From Lachnospiraceae bacterium (GTDB lineage: Bacteria; Bacillota; Clostridia; Lachnospirales; Lachnospiraceae): a stretch of DNA of 35,272 bases. Under the pieces are notes generated by a model. The model saw nothing but the letters and a program-made list of their open reading frames with translations, searched no databases and was not told where the DNA came from. The DNA is taken from the NCBI GenBank assembly GCA_015057435.1, contig SVEJ01000033.1:1-35272 (forward strand), read 5' to 3'. Each line of letters starts with the position of its first letter. Position 1 is the stretch's first letter. The position numbers were made by a program, and so were the translations under genes. Of the stretch, positions 23,431-32,861 are shown one piece after another.

Positions 23431-26400
23431 TCAAAGCTTCTTAAACTTGGCCTTCTTACCTACACCTTTCTTTTTCAGCATCGCTTTGTATGCTTTCATT
23501 TTTTTCTTTGGAACCTTGAATGTTGCATTCGACTTGATACCTTTGAACGCATTCTTTCCAATCTTACCTGCAGTTAGGTTATTAGACTTAATCTTAATAC
23601 TCGAAAGCTTCTTACACTTTGCAAAGGCCTCTTTTCCAATCTTCGTTACCGAAGACGGAATTGTGATGCTTTTCAAGACGCTACAACTATAAAATGCTCT
23701 ATCGCTGATTGTCTTCACGTTGCTTCCAAGTGTAAGCTTCTTTAATTTCTTACATCCCGAAAATGCTTTCTTTCCGATAGTTACTACTTTGTAGCTTGCA
23801 CCATTATAAGTAACAGAACTTGGCACCTTGAATGTCTTCACCTTCTTAGAAAGCACCTTTACCAAAGATACAGAAAATGTTCGGGTCTTCGTATCAGCTT
23901 CAGTAACTTTATATCTGGCACCATTCACCTCGAACAGAACACCTGTCGGCAGATATGCTTGTGTTGCATCATTGCTGTCTTGATCACTACTTCCATTACC
24001 GCCGGTACCACTATTATCGTTGTTATCGCTGTCATTGCTGTTGTTGCTGTCACTTCCGCTTCCATTACCGCTTCCAGTGCCGTTTCCGCTGTCACCACCG
24101 CTTCCGCTGCCATTACCGCTGTCACTTCCGTTTCCATTGCCGCTGTCACTTCCGCTTCCGCTGCCATTACCGCTGTCACTTCCGCTTCCACTGCCGTTTC
24201 CGCTGTCACCACCGGTTCCGTTACCATTGCCACTATCACTTCCGTTACCACTATCACCACCGGTAGTTCCTGTGGCAGGAATAACAACTTCATCTTTCTT
24301 TGCATTACATCCACTACAATGAATTGATTTCACACCATCCGTTGTAGCTGTTGCCGGAATATCAATTGTATAGTCTGAATTCCACATATGGCCTTTTGCA
24401 TTGACCACGATATCATCTATCGTAATTCGTACATTTCCGAACTCATCTGCAAATGTATCTTTACATACGTTACACACATAATACGTAACATTGCCGGATG
24501 TCGTACAGCCGGCCTCAACCGCTTCATAGCAATCCATATCATGTACATGTTCCACTTGTAATGTTGCACCAAGCGTCTCTGCCAAAGTATCATACCCTGT
24601 TGCGTTCTCTGATGTCACAATCGCTACTCCCGTAACACCTTCCAACACATCATCTGCCACAATAGGTGCTACTTCACCAAAAAATTTCAAACATGTAAGA
24701 TTGCTACATCCTGCAAGCGCCTGTCCTTTTATCTCTGTAACAGAAGAAGGAATTGTAACTTCTGTTATTGCTTCCTGTCCTGCAAATGCCCCTTCAGCAA
24801 CAGATGTAACCGTATATGTCTTGCCACCCAATGCAACCGTCGATGGTATATTCACAGTACCTTCTAACGCCACACCTTCTTGTGCTTTTACACACACTGC
24901 AAACAGTTCTCCATCCGTCTCAATAATTGTGTATGTCAGACCATCTATACTTGCATAGAGAATATCACCACACCCCGTACATACACCATTGGTATACTGG
25001 TGAGCAATCACATCTGTATCCTCAGTTTCATAATCTTTGCATTTGCTGCATTGTCTTCTTTTTTCTCCTTGCGTCACACATGTCGCTTCCTGTAGAATCT
25101 GCCATTCCCCAAATGTATGCTCACAATGCCCAATCGTATAATTCTTACGTATCGTTCCCGAGAAAATGCCACAACCCTTAATTACAACACTCGCTACCCC
25201 GACTTCCGTGTTATTCTCATAAAAAATATTATAATCCTTTCCATCGGTTAACATCGTATCATGGTATGACACTGCGACTGTTGGTGTACATGCAACACCT
25301 GTATATTCAAATGCGGTTTGCGAAAGTGTGATATCTGCCACGCTAAAATCCACGCTTCCGATATCACCAACTCTTACAATCACACTTCTCTTCAAATCAG
25401 GATTATACCTTGGATATATCGTAATTGTAGTAATTCCAGCACCCACCACATTTAGTTGATTCCATTCGAAATTCGCAACCGGTTTTTCTGGAACAGTAAT
25501 CACAGACTGATCTGTCGTGTGCATTACCATATCTTGGTATACGCTATCACCATCTACGTCAGCAATCCAACAATATATCGTTGAACCAATCGGATTGGAT
25601 GCAGGAAACACAGAAGAATACGACGCGCCCTCCGATGTACCGTGCCCCCACCATAGTTTCATATTAGTAGGTGGTATGATACGTATCGAATCACTACAAT
25701 CCAAACACGTTCCTGTACGATATCCCTCTGCATCAGCATCACCATATTTATAATTATGTGGTTTCATCGCAATCTCTTGTTCCAATGCACCACCACACGT
25801 CTCACAACTATATACTTTCACACCTGTTTTCGTACAAGTCGGCGCCGTTTCCGAAACAAGTTCCTTTGGATGATTACATTTTACACTAATTGCATGGGAT
25901 GCTAGCACTGTATTTCCCACCTTAGCTGTAATCGTCGTTGTTCCATTTTTCAATCCGGTTACTACGCCACTACTACTTACGGATGCAACCGATGGTTCAG
26001 ATGAAATATATGTCATATCATCTAACACCCACAATCTATGTGTTTCTACACCATTCGTAAGAATTGCTATTGCAGTCAGCGTCGTTGTCTTGTCGGTATA
26101 AATGGTATCCGTCCCCTCTAACGCATATCCCTTGACATAAGACTTCTTAACTTCTATCTTTTGCATTACATTCGTAGGTGTAGTCTGCATCGTCTGAGAT
26201 ATTACTTTTGACGTATCACTAAACTCCCCTGCAAGTGTATTCGGATATTTCGCCGCTTCGGTGTAAAAGTCTCCCAAACCAACGTATGTATAATTCGGAT
26301 TAATCATACTCTCATAGTGTCCTGTCATGGCATTCGGCACCTGATTAACCCAATCTGATTTTTCCTCATACCACAAATCAATTCCATCCACCATACTTGT

Positions 26401-26856
26401 ACTATCACTGTATGCCAACACCTCACTACTTGTTTTCACACCATTATAAATAACCGATGACCAATCTTTGTCATTCATGCGATTATGTCCGGAACCCATA
26501 AAGGTGACTGTAAGTCCTGCCTCAACCGCACGAATTCTCGCTATACTTTCTAAGTCAGCAGACCACTTAATCGGAACATAATCACTTGATGTCAACATCC
26601 GACTAGATTTTCTCGGATCCGGCACATTCCCGGCTTCACAAGCTTCCTTTCGAATCTCATTGATTCGATCAAGTGCTTCCTGCGCCTGACTATGATAAGA
26701 ACCATACACACCCAAAAAAATGCATCCGTCAGATGCCTCCGTAACATCTGTCTCCAAAACCGTCTGTGCATTGACTTTTTGGTATGAAAAAAATGTAGTC
26801 AACAACATGCCGAACGTACATATCATCAACCACTTGAACATGCTTTTCTTTCCCAT
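23431..26856 (-). CDS. Large secreted CAP/Ig-like/leucine-rich-repeat surface protein
   Basis: A 1141-residue protein with a signal peptide (1-31, hydrophobic KWLMICTFGMLLTTFFS, cut near NAQT). Then come a CAP/SCP domain (about 55-230, with GSGHNRM and MTGHYESMINPNYTYVG), a bacterial Ig-like Big_2 domain (about 245-325, SGVVTGLKNGTTTITAKV), and three Cys/His modules with CxxC pairs (about 326-392, 577-629, 769-852). A BspA-like LRR_5 stretch lies at about 669-729, followed by a Gly/Ser/Asn/Asp linker (about 862-957) and a second LRR_5 block (about 1018-1141) ending in a Lys-rich tail. No LPXTG or S-layer domain is seen. The basic tail may hold it to the cell wall. It is probably an adhesin or host-interaction protein. 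Confidence 0.85.
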   Translation of the reverse strand: MGKKSMFKWLMICTFGMLLTTFFSYQKVNAQTVLETDVTEASDGCIFLGVYGSYHSQAQEALDRINEIRKEACEAGNVPDPRKSSRMLTSSDYVPIKWSADLESIARIRAVEAGLTVTFMGSGHNRMNDKDWSSVIYNGVKTSSEVLAYSDSTSMVDGIDLWYEEKSDWVNQVPNAMTGHYESMINPNYTYVGLGDFYTEAAKYPNTLAGEFSDTSKVISQTMQTTPTNVMQKIEVKKSYVKGYALEGTDTIYTDKTTTLTAIAILTNGVETHRLWVLDDMTYISSEPSVASVSSSGVVTGLKNGTTTITAKVGNTVLASHAISVKCNHPKELVSETAPTCTKTGVKVYSCETCGGALEQEIAMKPHNYKYGDADAEGYRTGTCLDCSDSIRIIPPTNMKLWWGHGTSEGASYSSVFPASNPIGSTIYCWIADVDGDSVYQDMVMHTTDQSVITVPEKPVANFEWNQLNVVGAGITTITIYPRYNPDLKRSVIVRVGDIGSVDFSVADITLSQTAFEYTGVACTPTVAVSYHDTMLTDGKDYNIFYENNTEVGVASVVIKGCGIFSGTIRKNYTIGHCEHTFGEWQILQEATCVTQGEKRRQCSKCKDYETEDTDVIAHQYTNGVCTGCGDILYASIDGLTYTIIETDGELFAVCVKAQEGVALEGTVNIPSTVALGGKTYTVTSVAEGAFAGQEAITEVTIPSSVTEIKGQALAGCSNLTCLKFFGEVAPIVADDVLEGVTGVAIVTSENATGYDTLAETLGATLQVEHVHDMDCYEAVEAGCTTSGNVTYYVCNVCKDTFADEFGNVRITIDDIVVNAKGHMWNSDYTIDIPATATTDGVKSIHCSGCNAKKDEVVIPATGTTGGDSGNGSDSGNGNGTGGDSGNGSGSGSDSGNGSGSGSDSGNGNGSDSGNGSGSGGDSGNGTGSGNGSGSDSNNSNDSDNNDNSGTGGNGSSDQDSNDATQAYLPTGVLFEVNGARYKVTEADTKTRTFSVSLVKVLSKKVKTFKVPSSVTYNGASYKVVTIGKKAFSGCKKLKKLTLGSNVKTISDRAFYSCSVLKSITIPSSVTKIGKEAFAKCKKLSSIKIKSNNLTAGKIGKNAFKGIKSNATFKVPKKKMKAYKAMLKKKGVGKKAKFKKL
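23985..24270. repeat. Low-complexity coding repeat (Gly-Ser-Asn-Asp linker)
   Basis: Short units encoding GNGSGSDS and GGDSGNGS variants recur in the surface-protein gene. The DNA repeats in multiples of 6-18 bp, so several other frames stay open here without being genes. Length is likely to vary between strains by slippage. Confidence 0.85.
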
Positions 26857-27032
26857 CGGACATTCGCCCCCTTTACAATGTCTTCCCCAGAAATCATCAC
26901 ATAATACGTTTCCCTATTGTTAATATTTTACAACGATTACAGCAACTCAGCAAGGAAAATTTGATAATAAAATCATATTCCATAACTGTGTCAGACGTAG
27001 AAGAATAAGTATCCTATATCATTTTCAAATTA

Positions 27033-27059
27033 TACATGTTATAATCCCATATACATGTA
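27033..27059. promoter_or_regulatory. Duplicated ATACATGT motif in the MATE gene promoter region
   Basis: ATACATGT occurs at 27033-27040 and 27052-27059, 19 bp apart, each followed within a base or two by an AT-rich TATAA-type sequence. The first overlaps a TATAAT (27041-27046) that could be a -10 element. It may be an operator for an unlinked regulator. Confidence 0.35.
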
Positions 27060-27108
27060 TTATAACACGCAACATTACAATGATTCTAAGGAGTAAAAAA
27101 AGAAACTT

Positions 27109-28479
27109 ATGCATAATCACAACGAATCAAAAAAAGAGTTCTACAGAAAATTATGTAAACTTGTTATCCCCATTATTATACAAAATATATTAAGTGCTGC
27201 TATCAGTTCTGCTGATGTCATCATGCTAAACTATGTAGGACAATCTTCTATCTCTGCTGTTTCCCTGGCATCGCAGTATGCAAGCATTCTATTCGCCGTA
27301 TTTTATGGTTTATCAACCGGTACAACAATGTTATGCTCTCAATATTTCGGCAAAGGTGATATGGAAGCGATCAAGATTGTACAGGGTATCGCACTGCGAA
27401 TTTCTATGATTAGTGCCTTTGCCTTTGCACTATCTGCACTTGTCATCCCACAACACCTTATGCGTCTGTTTACAAATGACACAGAATTGATTACACTTGG
27501 AGCTGTTTACCTTCGTTATATGAGCATTGCGTATCTGTGTTGGGGCGTTATAGAAATATACATGGCTACTTTGCGTAGTGTCGGACAGGTTGCCATTTGC
27601 TCAGTGCTTAGCACGTTTACATTCATTTGTAATATACTCCTGAATGCAGTTTTTATCTTTGGTCTGTTTGATGCACCGCAACTAGGTGCAATGGGTGTGG
27701 CCATCGCAACTTCTGCGTCACGATTATTGGAGCTTTTTGGATGCTTTATCATTTCTTTCTTTAATAAGCATGTAAAGATTAGTCTTCGCTATATTTTTGT
27801 CAAAAACGAAGTCTTATTTAAAGATTTCATCCGTCTCTCATTACCTGCGTTGGCTAACGATGTCATCTGGGGCTTGGCATTTGCAATGTATTCTGTGATC
27901 ATCGGACACCTTGGCAGTGATGCTGTTGCTGCTAACTCATTTGTCATTATCGTTCGCAATTTTGGCACAATCTTTTGTTACGGCATTGCAAGTGCAAGCA
28001 CGATTATATTAGGAAATACATTAGGAGAGAATCGATTACAGGATGCTAAAAAAGAGGGAACAGAAATCATGAAACTTACCATATTAACCGGAATTTTCGG
28101 TGGTATCATTGTATTAGTTTCCATTCCGCTCGTTCTTTCCTATGCAAGTACAAGTTTATCTGACACCGCACTTCATTATCTAAAGTATATGTTACTGATT
28201 AACACCTATTACATCACCGGAACGGCAGTCAATACCACGTTAATTGCCGGAGTATTCCGAGCCGGTGGTGATAGTATGTTTGGAATGATTTGCGACACAA
28301 TTGACATGTGGGGCTACGCTGTTCCGTTAGGCTTCTTTGCGGCATTTGTTTTGAAACTTCCCGTTCTTTGGGTTTACTTTTTACTGTGTACAGATGAATT
28401 CGTAAAATGGCCTTGGGTTTTGAAACATTACAAGAGTGGTAAATGGATAAAAAATATTACGCGAGATAATCTTTATTAA
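27109..28479 (+). CDS. MATE-family multidrug/metabolite antiporter
   Basis: A 456-residue polytopic membrane protein with twelve predicted helices in two six-helix halves. N-terminal KLVIPIIIQNILSAAISSADVIMLNYVGQSSISAVSLA is the typical MATE start, and the second half repeats the plan from LPALANDVIWGLAFAMYSVIIGHLGSDAVAANS. It would export organic cations or metabolites against Na+ or H+. The binding site AAGGAG is about 15 bp from the ATG, longer than normal, and no in-frame start lies closer. It is monocistronic. Substrate unknown. Confidence 0.93.
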   Translation: MHNHNESKKEFYRKLCKLVIPIIIQNILSAAISSADVIMLNYVGQSSISAVSLASQYASILFAVFYGLSTGTTMLCSQYFGKGDMEAIKIVQGIALRISMISAFAFALSALVIPQHLMRLFTNDTELITLGAVYLRYMSIAYLCWGVIEIYMATLRSVGQVAICSVLSTFTFICNILLNAVFIFGLFDAPQLGAMGVAIATSASRLLELFGCFIISFFNKHVKISLRYIFVKNEVLFKDFIRLSLPALANDVIWGLAFAMYSVIIGHLGSDAVAANSFVIIVRNFGTIFCYGIASASTIILGNTLGENRLQDAKKEGTEIMKLTILTGIFGGIIVLVSIPLVLSYASTSLSDTALHYLKYMLLINTYYITGTAVNTTLIAGVFRAGGDSMFGMICDTIDMWGYAVPLGFFAAFVLKLPVLWVYFLLCTDEFVKWPWVLKHYKSGKWIKNITRDNLY

Positions 28480-28481
28480 TC

Positions 28482-28524
28482 AAAAAAAGAAAGATTTGAC
28501 GAATTGTCAAATCTTTCTTTTTTG
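28482..28524. terminator. Bidirectional terminator between MATE and S41 protease genes
   Basis: An 18-bp perfect stem (28483-28500 with 28506-28523) with a 5-nt loop. The arms begin and end in A and T runs, so it can stop both convergent genes. Confidence 0.92.
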
Positions 28525-28530
28525 GTTTAA

Positions 28531-29805
28531 TTAAGAATCACTTTTTCCTAATTTTTGCAAAATAACGTCAATCGCTGCGTCTAATTGATTATCTTTTTCA
28601 CCCTTAGACTCTCTATACGCCTCTACATCTAATTCCACCTCTACATCCGGTGTAATTCCGACCTGATGAATATCATTGCCATTCGGTGTGAAATATTTTG
28701 CAATCGTCAGCTTAACTGCAGAACCATCATCTAGCGGAAATACTCTTTGTACAATACCTTTACCATAGGTAGTTGTTCCGACAAGCGTTCCCTTTCCGTA
28801 ATCTTTAATTGCACCGGCAAAAATCTCTGATGCAGATGCACTGTAACCATTGACCAACACTGCTAACGGCATATTGAACTGATTCTCTTCGTCTGAAGTA
28901 AACTGGCTTGTAACATTACCGTCTTTATCTTTTGTGTAAACAATCTTACCTTCAGGCAGGATATAATCCAACATAGCCACAGCAATATCAAGCAATCCTC
29001 CGCCATTATCACGCAAATCCACAATCAAACCTTCCATTCCCTGTGCTTGCAGATTGATAACGCCTTCCACAAATTGCTCTCCTGTCACTTCATAGAAACT
29101 AGAAACCTGAATATATCCAATATTGTTGTCTAACATCTTATATTCAACAGTAGGATTCTCTACTTTTTTTCTTGGCATAGTATATTCGTGTTCTTGTGAG
29201 TCAGAACCACGATACACGGTAATTGTAACGTCTGTGCCTTCTTCACCTTTGATCAAATCAACTACAGCATCTATTTCCATTGTCGATACATCTACGTCGC
29301 CAACTTTGACAATAATATCCTCTGCCAAGATACCTGCTTCTAATGCCGGTCCATCGAAAACTTTTACAACAGTAATAACTTTGGTGTCAACATCCTGCGA
29401 AACCTGCACGCCAACGCCAACATATTCTCCACCGGTATCCTCCATAAAGCTTGCATATTCTTCAGCTGTGTAATATACAGAATACGGATCCTCCAAACTT
29501 TGAAGATATCCACGAATGATCCCCTCCTGTTTCGCCTGATCATCATCCTCAAAATAGAAGTTTTCATCAATCAAGGCTTCAATATTTTCTAATTTCTTAT
29601 TCGTATCCTTGCCTACCACTTCACTGTCAGACATCATCTTGACCGGTTGATTCGACGTGTCGTCTTTTTCCTTCACGATATCCTGTTCGATATTTTCTTG
29701 TAAATCCTTTACCATCTTAACTCTACTCATGCACCCCGTAGTCATAACGACACTGAATACAATAAGCAGCAAAAAGGCAATCCTATGGTTCCACATTTTT
29801 TTCAT
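28531..29805 (-). CDS. S41 carboxyl-terminal processing protease, lipoprotein
   Basis: A 424-residue CtpA-type serine protease. A lipoprotein signal (hydrophobic 8-22, lipobox TTGC with Cys25) anchors it outside the membrane. A PDZ domain (about 130-215) contains GGEYVGVGVQV and VFDGPALEAGI. The catalytic core has VDLRDNGGGLLD, the Ser nucleophile in NGYSASASEIFAGAIKDY and the general-base Lys in TYGKGIVQ. Such proteases trim envelope proteins and peptidoglycan hydrolases. It lies downstream of the ftsEX-M23 genes; together they form a plausible cell-wall remodelling unit, with a hairpin in between. Confidence 0.95.
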   Translation of the reverse strand: MKKMWNHRIAFLLLIVFSVVMTTGCMSRVKMVKDLQENIEQDIVKEKDDTSNQPVKMMSDSEVVGKDTNKKLENIEALIDENFYFEDDDQAKQEGIIRGYLQSLEDPYSVYYTAEEYASFMEDTGGEYVGVGVQVSQDVDTKVITVVKVFDGPALEAGILAEDIIVKVGDVDVSTMEIDAVVDLIKGEEGTDVTITVYRGSDSQEHEYTMPRKKVENPTVEYKMLDNNIGYIQVSSFYEVTGEQFVEGVINLQAQGMEGLIVDLRDNGGGLLDIAVAMLDYILPEGKIVYTKDKDGNVTSQFTSDEENQFNMPLAVLVNGYSASASEIFAGAIKDYGKGTLVGTTTYGKGIVQRVFPLDDGSAVKLTIAKYFTPNGNDIHQVGITPDVEVELDVEAYRESKGEKDNQLDAAIDVILQKLGKSDS

Positions 29806-29850
29806 AGTGCACCTACTTTCCCGTCTTTATAAAATACTATATACATATAT

Positions 29851-29887
29851 ATGCCAGATAAAATGTTGATAACATTCTATCCGGCAT
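29851..29887 (-). terminator. Long hairpin between the M23 peptidase and S41 protease genes
   Basis: A stem of about 17 bp (29851-29867 with 29871-29887), nearly perfect, with a 3-nt loop. On the minus strand it is followed by ATATATATG rather than a T run, so it may be a weak terminator, an attenuator or an mRNA stability element. Confidence 0.5.
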
Positions 29888-29927
29888 TTGTTTCATTGTA
29901 ATATATAATTGTTATCATTTCGTGAAC

Positions 29928-31226
29928 TTACTGCAAAAATCCCAATGGGTCCTGATACACACCATCCACACGCACACCAAAGTGCAAATGAGGACCTGTG
30001 GAATATCCGGTCGAACCTGCCTGTGCAATCTGTTGACCTGCAACAACCGCTTCTCCAACCGATACAAGCAATGCAGAATTATGCATATAAACAGTTACCA
30101 CTCCACCACCATGGTCGATACAGATATAATTACCTTCTGCATAATTATAAGTTGATACAATAACTGTTCCTGCTGCCGCAGCAACAATCGGATCACCGGT
30201 ATTACACGCAATATCAATTCCTTTGTGTTGAACACTCGCACCCGCAACCGGTGCCTCACGTCCTCCGAAATAAGAAGTAATACGAGTATTGCCCGGAGCC
30301 GGCCATGTAAACACACCACCGGTGTAAGAACTTGTAGCACTAGTACTTGCTGCCGCCTCTGCTGCTGCAATAATTGCTTCTGCTTCTGCCTGTGCCTGTG
30401 CATATTTTTCTACTTCTTCCGCCTGTGCATCAATCGACGTCTGGTATTGTTCAACTTGTGCCGTCTTTTCCGCAACAAGCGTTTCCATTGTCTGCTTTTG
30501 TGCATTGACTTCCGTCTGTAGCTTTTCATTCGTTTCCAGGTCTTTATCCAACTTCAACTTCATATTGGCAACCTGTTCTTTTACTTTTTTTAATTTTTTC
30601 AAAATATTATAATCGTACAAAGACACCTGTGAAATATATTCTGTCTTATTCAACATATCCGTCATGGAACTTGCCGTTAACAAAACATCCAAATACCCCT
30701 TGTTACCGGACTCATAAACCATCTGTATACGCTGTTTCATCTCGTCATATTGTTCATCTTGTGCTTTCTTTGCCAGATCAAGACTTTTTTGCGTCTCTGC
30801 AATGGTTTTTTCCAATTCTTTCTGACTTCTTTCTAATCGACTTATTTCCAATTGAATCTTCGTCAATTCTAAATCTAATTGTACAATATAATTTTTCAAA
30901 TCACTTTGCGCATCTTCTAACTTGTTAAGAATCTCTTGCGCAGCATTTTTTTTCTTTTTTGCGTCTTGTGCATCCTGTCTTGCCTTATCCACCGACGCAT
31001 CAGCTGAGCCTCCGTCTGTTGATGTATCATCTGTTGATGTATCATCTGTTGTCTCTTCCTCTGTCGCTGTATCCGCGTCAGCCTCTGTCGTCTCGGTTGC
31101 ATCACCTGCCGTAGCAAATGACACCAAAGGATTGCCCATAACACAAACGACAAACATAACAAACACAAGACAATAGCTTATTGTTGTCTTATACATTCTG
31201 CTTTTCCACATTTTCTCAAAGCGCAT
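29928..31226 (-). CDS. Coiled-coil M23 (LytM) peptidase, FtsEX-linked EnvC-like hydrolase
   Basis: A 432-residue secreted protein: signal peptide (about 12-39), a Thr/Asp/Glu-rich linker (about 40-78, including two copies of a 15-bp unit), a long coiled coil (about 80-300) and a LytM/M23 endopeptidase domain (about 310-430). Zinc ligands are present in HKGID and HLHFG, so unlike EnvC itself the domain could be active. EnvC- and PcsB-type coiled-coil proteins are activated through FtsX, and this gene lies directly after ftsE and ftsX. It probably cuts septal peptidoglycan under FtsEX control. Confidence 0.92.
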   Translation of the reverse strand: MRFEKMWKSRMYKTTISYCLVFVMFVVCVMGNPLVSFATAGDATETTEADADTATEEETTDDTSTDDTSTDGGSADASVDKARQDAQDAKKKKNAAQEILNKLEDAQSDLKNYIVQLDLELTKIQLEISRLERSQKELEKTIAETQKSLDLAKKAQDEQYDEMKQRIQMVYESGNKGYLDVLLTASSMTDMLNKTEYISQVSLYDYNILKKLKKVKEQVANMKLKLDKDLETNEKLQTEVNAQKQTMETLVAEKTAQVEQYQTSIDAQAEEVEKYAQAQAEAEAIIAAAEAAASTSATSSYTGGVFTWPAPGNTRITSYFGGREAPVAGASVQHKGIDIACNTGDPIVAAAAGTVIVSTYNYAEGNYICIDHGGGVVTVYMHNSALLVSVGEAVVAGQQIAQAGSTGYSTGPHLHFGVRVDGVYQDPLGFLQ

Positions 31227-31256
31227 ATGTGTCTAAGCCTCCTTTTCTTATGAACT

Positions 31257-32168
31257 CTATACTTTCAAATGTTTTCTCGTCGTCAATAAACTTCCAAAGA
31301 AACCAACACCAATACCCATAAGAATGGAAATCGGTGCCAAACCAATAAACACCTGTTTCACAGAGATAAACTGAATCATATTCGCAATCAACGAAAAATG
31401 CTCGGTAAGATAACTCGTCATCGCAGTATATACAAAATACATAATAACAAGCGGTATAATCGAACCAATCAAGCCAATCAGCACACCTTCTACCAAGAAT
31501 GGGGCTCTGACAAATATATCTTTCGCTCCAATCAATTTCATAATTGCAATTTCTTCCTTACGAACAGAAATACCAATCGTAATTGTATTACTAATCAAAA
31601 ACATAGAAACCAAAAGTAAAATCGCTATAATTCCGGCAGATACATAACCAAGCAATGTGATAATCGCACTAAGACTCTTAGCTGTCCCATCACTACTATT
31701 GACCTTTCTGACACCTTGAATATCCTCTAACTGTTTTACAGATATCTCCTGTCTCGAAACATCTTTCAGTGTAACTTCGTAAGAAGAAGAATTCTCTAAC
31801 GGATTATCTTCTCCGAATACAGACTTCACATATTCTTCGTCACCGTTATACACATCATCTACATAGCCCTTCCACGCAACATCTGCGGAAATAAACTTAT
31901 AGGCATCAATATTCTCTAATTTCTTAATTTCATTACCTATCTGTGCAATCTGTTCTTCACCGATTCCTTCATCAAAAAATACGGAAATCGTCAGTGTCTT
32001 TTGAATATCATCCACTTCATGGTCCAAATTCAAAATAATTGAATAAAAGATTCCAAAGAGAAACAGACACGCCACCATTGTACCTACGGATGCTAACGAG
32101 AAAAGAAGGTTTCTTTGAATATTCTTAATACCCTGTTTGATACAATATCCCAATGTATTAATCTTCAT
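31257..32168 (-). CDS. ftsX: Cell division ABC permease-like protein FtsX
   Basis: A 303-residue membrane protein with the FtsX plan: a short cytoplasmic N-terminus, TM1 (about 22-45), a large extracellular loop (about 46-160) that would contact the M23 partner, then three further TM helices with a cytoplasmic loop containing VRKEEIAIMKLIGAKD. The start MKINTLGYCIK at 32168 is chosen because AAAGGTGG is 8 bp upstream; it overlaps ftsE by 11 bp. FtsEX uses ATP to switch on cell-wall hydrolases at division. Confidence 0.95.
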   Translation of the reverse strand: MKINTLGYCIKQGIKNIQRNLLFSLASVGTMVACLFLFGIFYSIILNLDHEVDDIQKTLTISVFFDEGIGEEQIAQIGNEIKKLENIDAYKFISADVAWKGYVDDVYNGDEEYVKSVFGEDNPLENSSSYEVTLKDVSRQEISVKQLEDIQGVRKVNSSDGTAKSLSAIITLLGYVSAGIIAILLLVSMFLISNTITIGISVRKEEIAIMKLIGAKDIFVRAPFLVEGVLIGLIGSIIPLVIMYFVYTAMTSYLTEHFSLIANMIQFISVKQVFIGLAPISILMGIGVGFFGSLLTTRKHLKV

Positions 32169-32844
32169 CTCTATAACCACCTTTTTCCTCATCGCTAATA
32201 ATCTTACCCTTTTTCAGTGTAACAACACGCTTTTGCATAAGATTAACGACTTCTTTATTATGTGTAACCACAACAACTGTAGTACCGCGTTTGTTAATCT
32301 CCTCAAGTAACGTCATTATTTCCATAGAATTCTTCGGATCGAGGTTACCTGTCGGCTCATCAGCCAAAATGATATCCGGACGGTTTACAATCGCTCTTGC
32401 TAACGCAACACGTTGTTGTTCACCACCGGATAACTCCTTAGGAAACTGTTTGTACTTATCTGCCAATCCTACCATTGTTAAGGTTGCCGGCACTTCTCTT
32501 CTAATTTCCGTAATCGGTCTTTCGATAACCTGCTGTGCAAAAGCCACATTTTCAAATACAGTACGGTCTTTTAGCAAACGGAAATTTTGAAATACTACGC
32601 CGATCTTGCGGCGTAGCATTGGAATTTCTTTTCTTTTTAGCTTACTATACACCTTATCAGCAACTGTAATTTCGCCACTTGTCGGTGCAATCTCTTTTAA
32701 TAATAATTTGATTAGTGTTGTTTTTCCCGAACCACTACTTCCAACAATAAATACAAACTCACCTTTTTTTATGTTAAAGCTCACATTATCAAGTGCTTTT
32801 GTACCTGTCGGATACTGCATGGTCACATGATCAAGTGTTACCAT
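32158..32844 (-). CDS. ftsE: Cell division ATP-binding protein FtsE
   Basis: A 228-residue ABC ATPase with Walker A GSSGSGKTT (about 36-44), Q-loop VVFQNFRLL, signature LSGGEQQR, Walker B ILADEPTGNLD and H-loop VVTHN. VTMQYPTGTKALDNVSF at the N-terminus is FtsE-typical. ATG 32844 is used, with AAAGGAA 7 bp upstream. ftsX overlaps its end. It pairs with FtsX in the inner membrane. Confidence 0.97.
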   Translation of the reverse strand: MVTLDHVTMQYPTGTKALDNVSFNIKKGEFVFIVGSSGSGKTTLIKLLLKEIAPTSGEITVADKVYSKLKRKEIPMLRRKIGVVFQNFRLLKDRTVFENVAFAQQVIERPITEIRREVPATLTMVGLADKYKQFPKELSGGEQQRVALARAIVNRPDIILADEPTGNLDPKNSMEIMTLLEEINKRGTTVVVVTHNKEVVNLMQKRVVTLKKGKIISDEEKGGYRDED

Positions 32845-32861
32845 CAAAATGTTCCTTTCTA

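Noticed and set aside
23925..24327. Several long open frames in other registers within the surface-protein linker
   Set aside because: They arise from the in-frame repeat DNA and have no binding sites; their predicted products are low-complexity runs.
31018..31047. Two tandem 15-bp copies in the M23 peptidase gene
   Set aside because: An in-frame Thr/Asp linker duplication; too small to report as a separate element.
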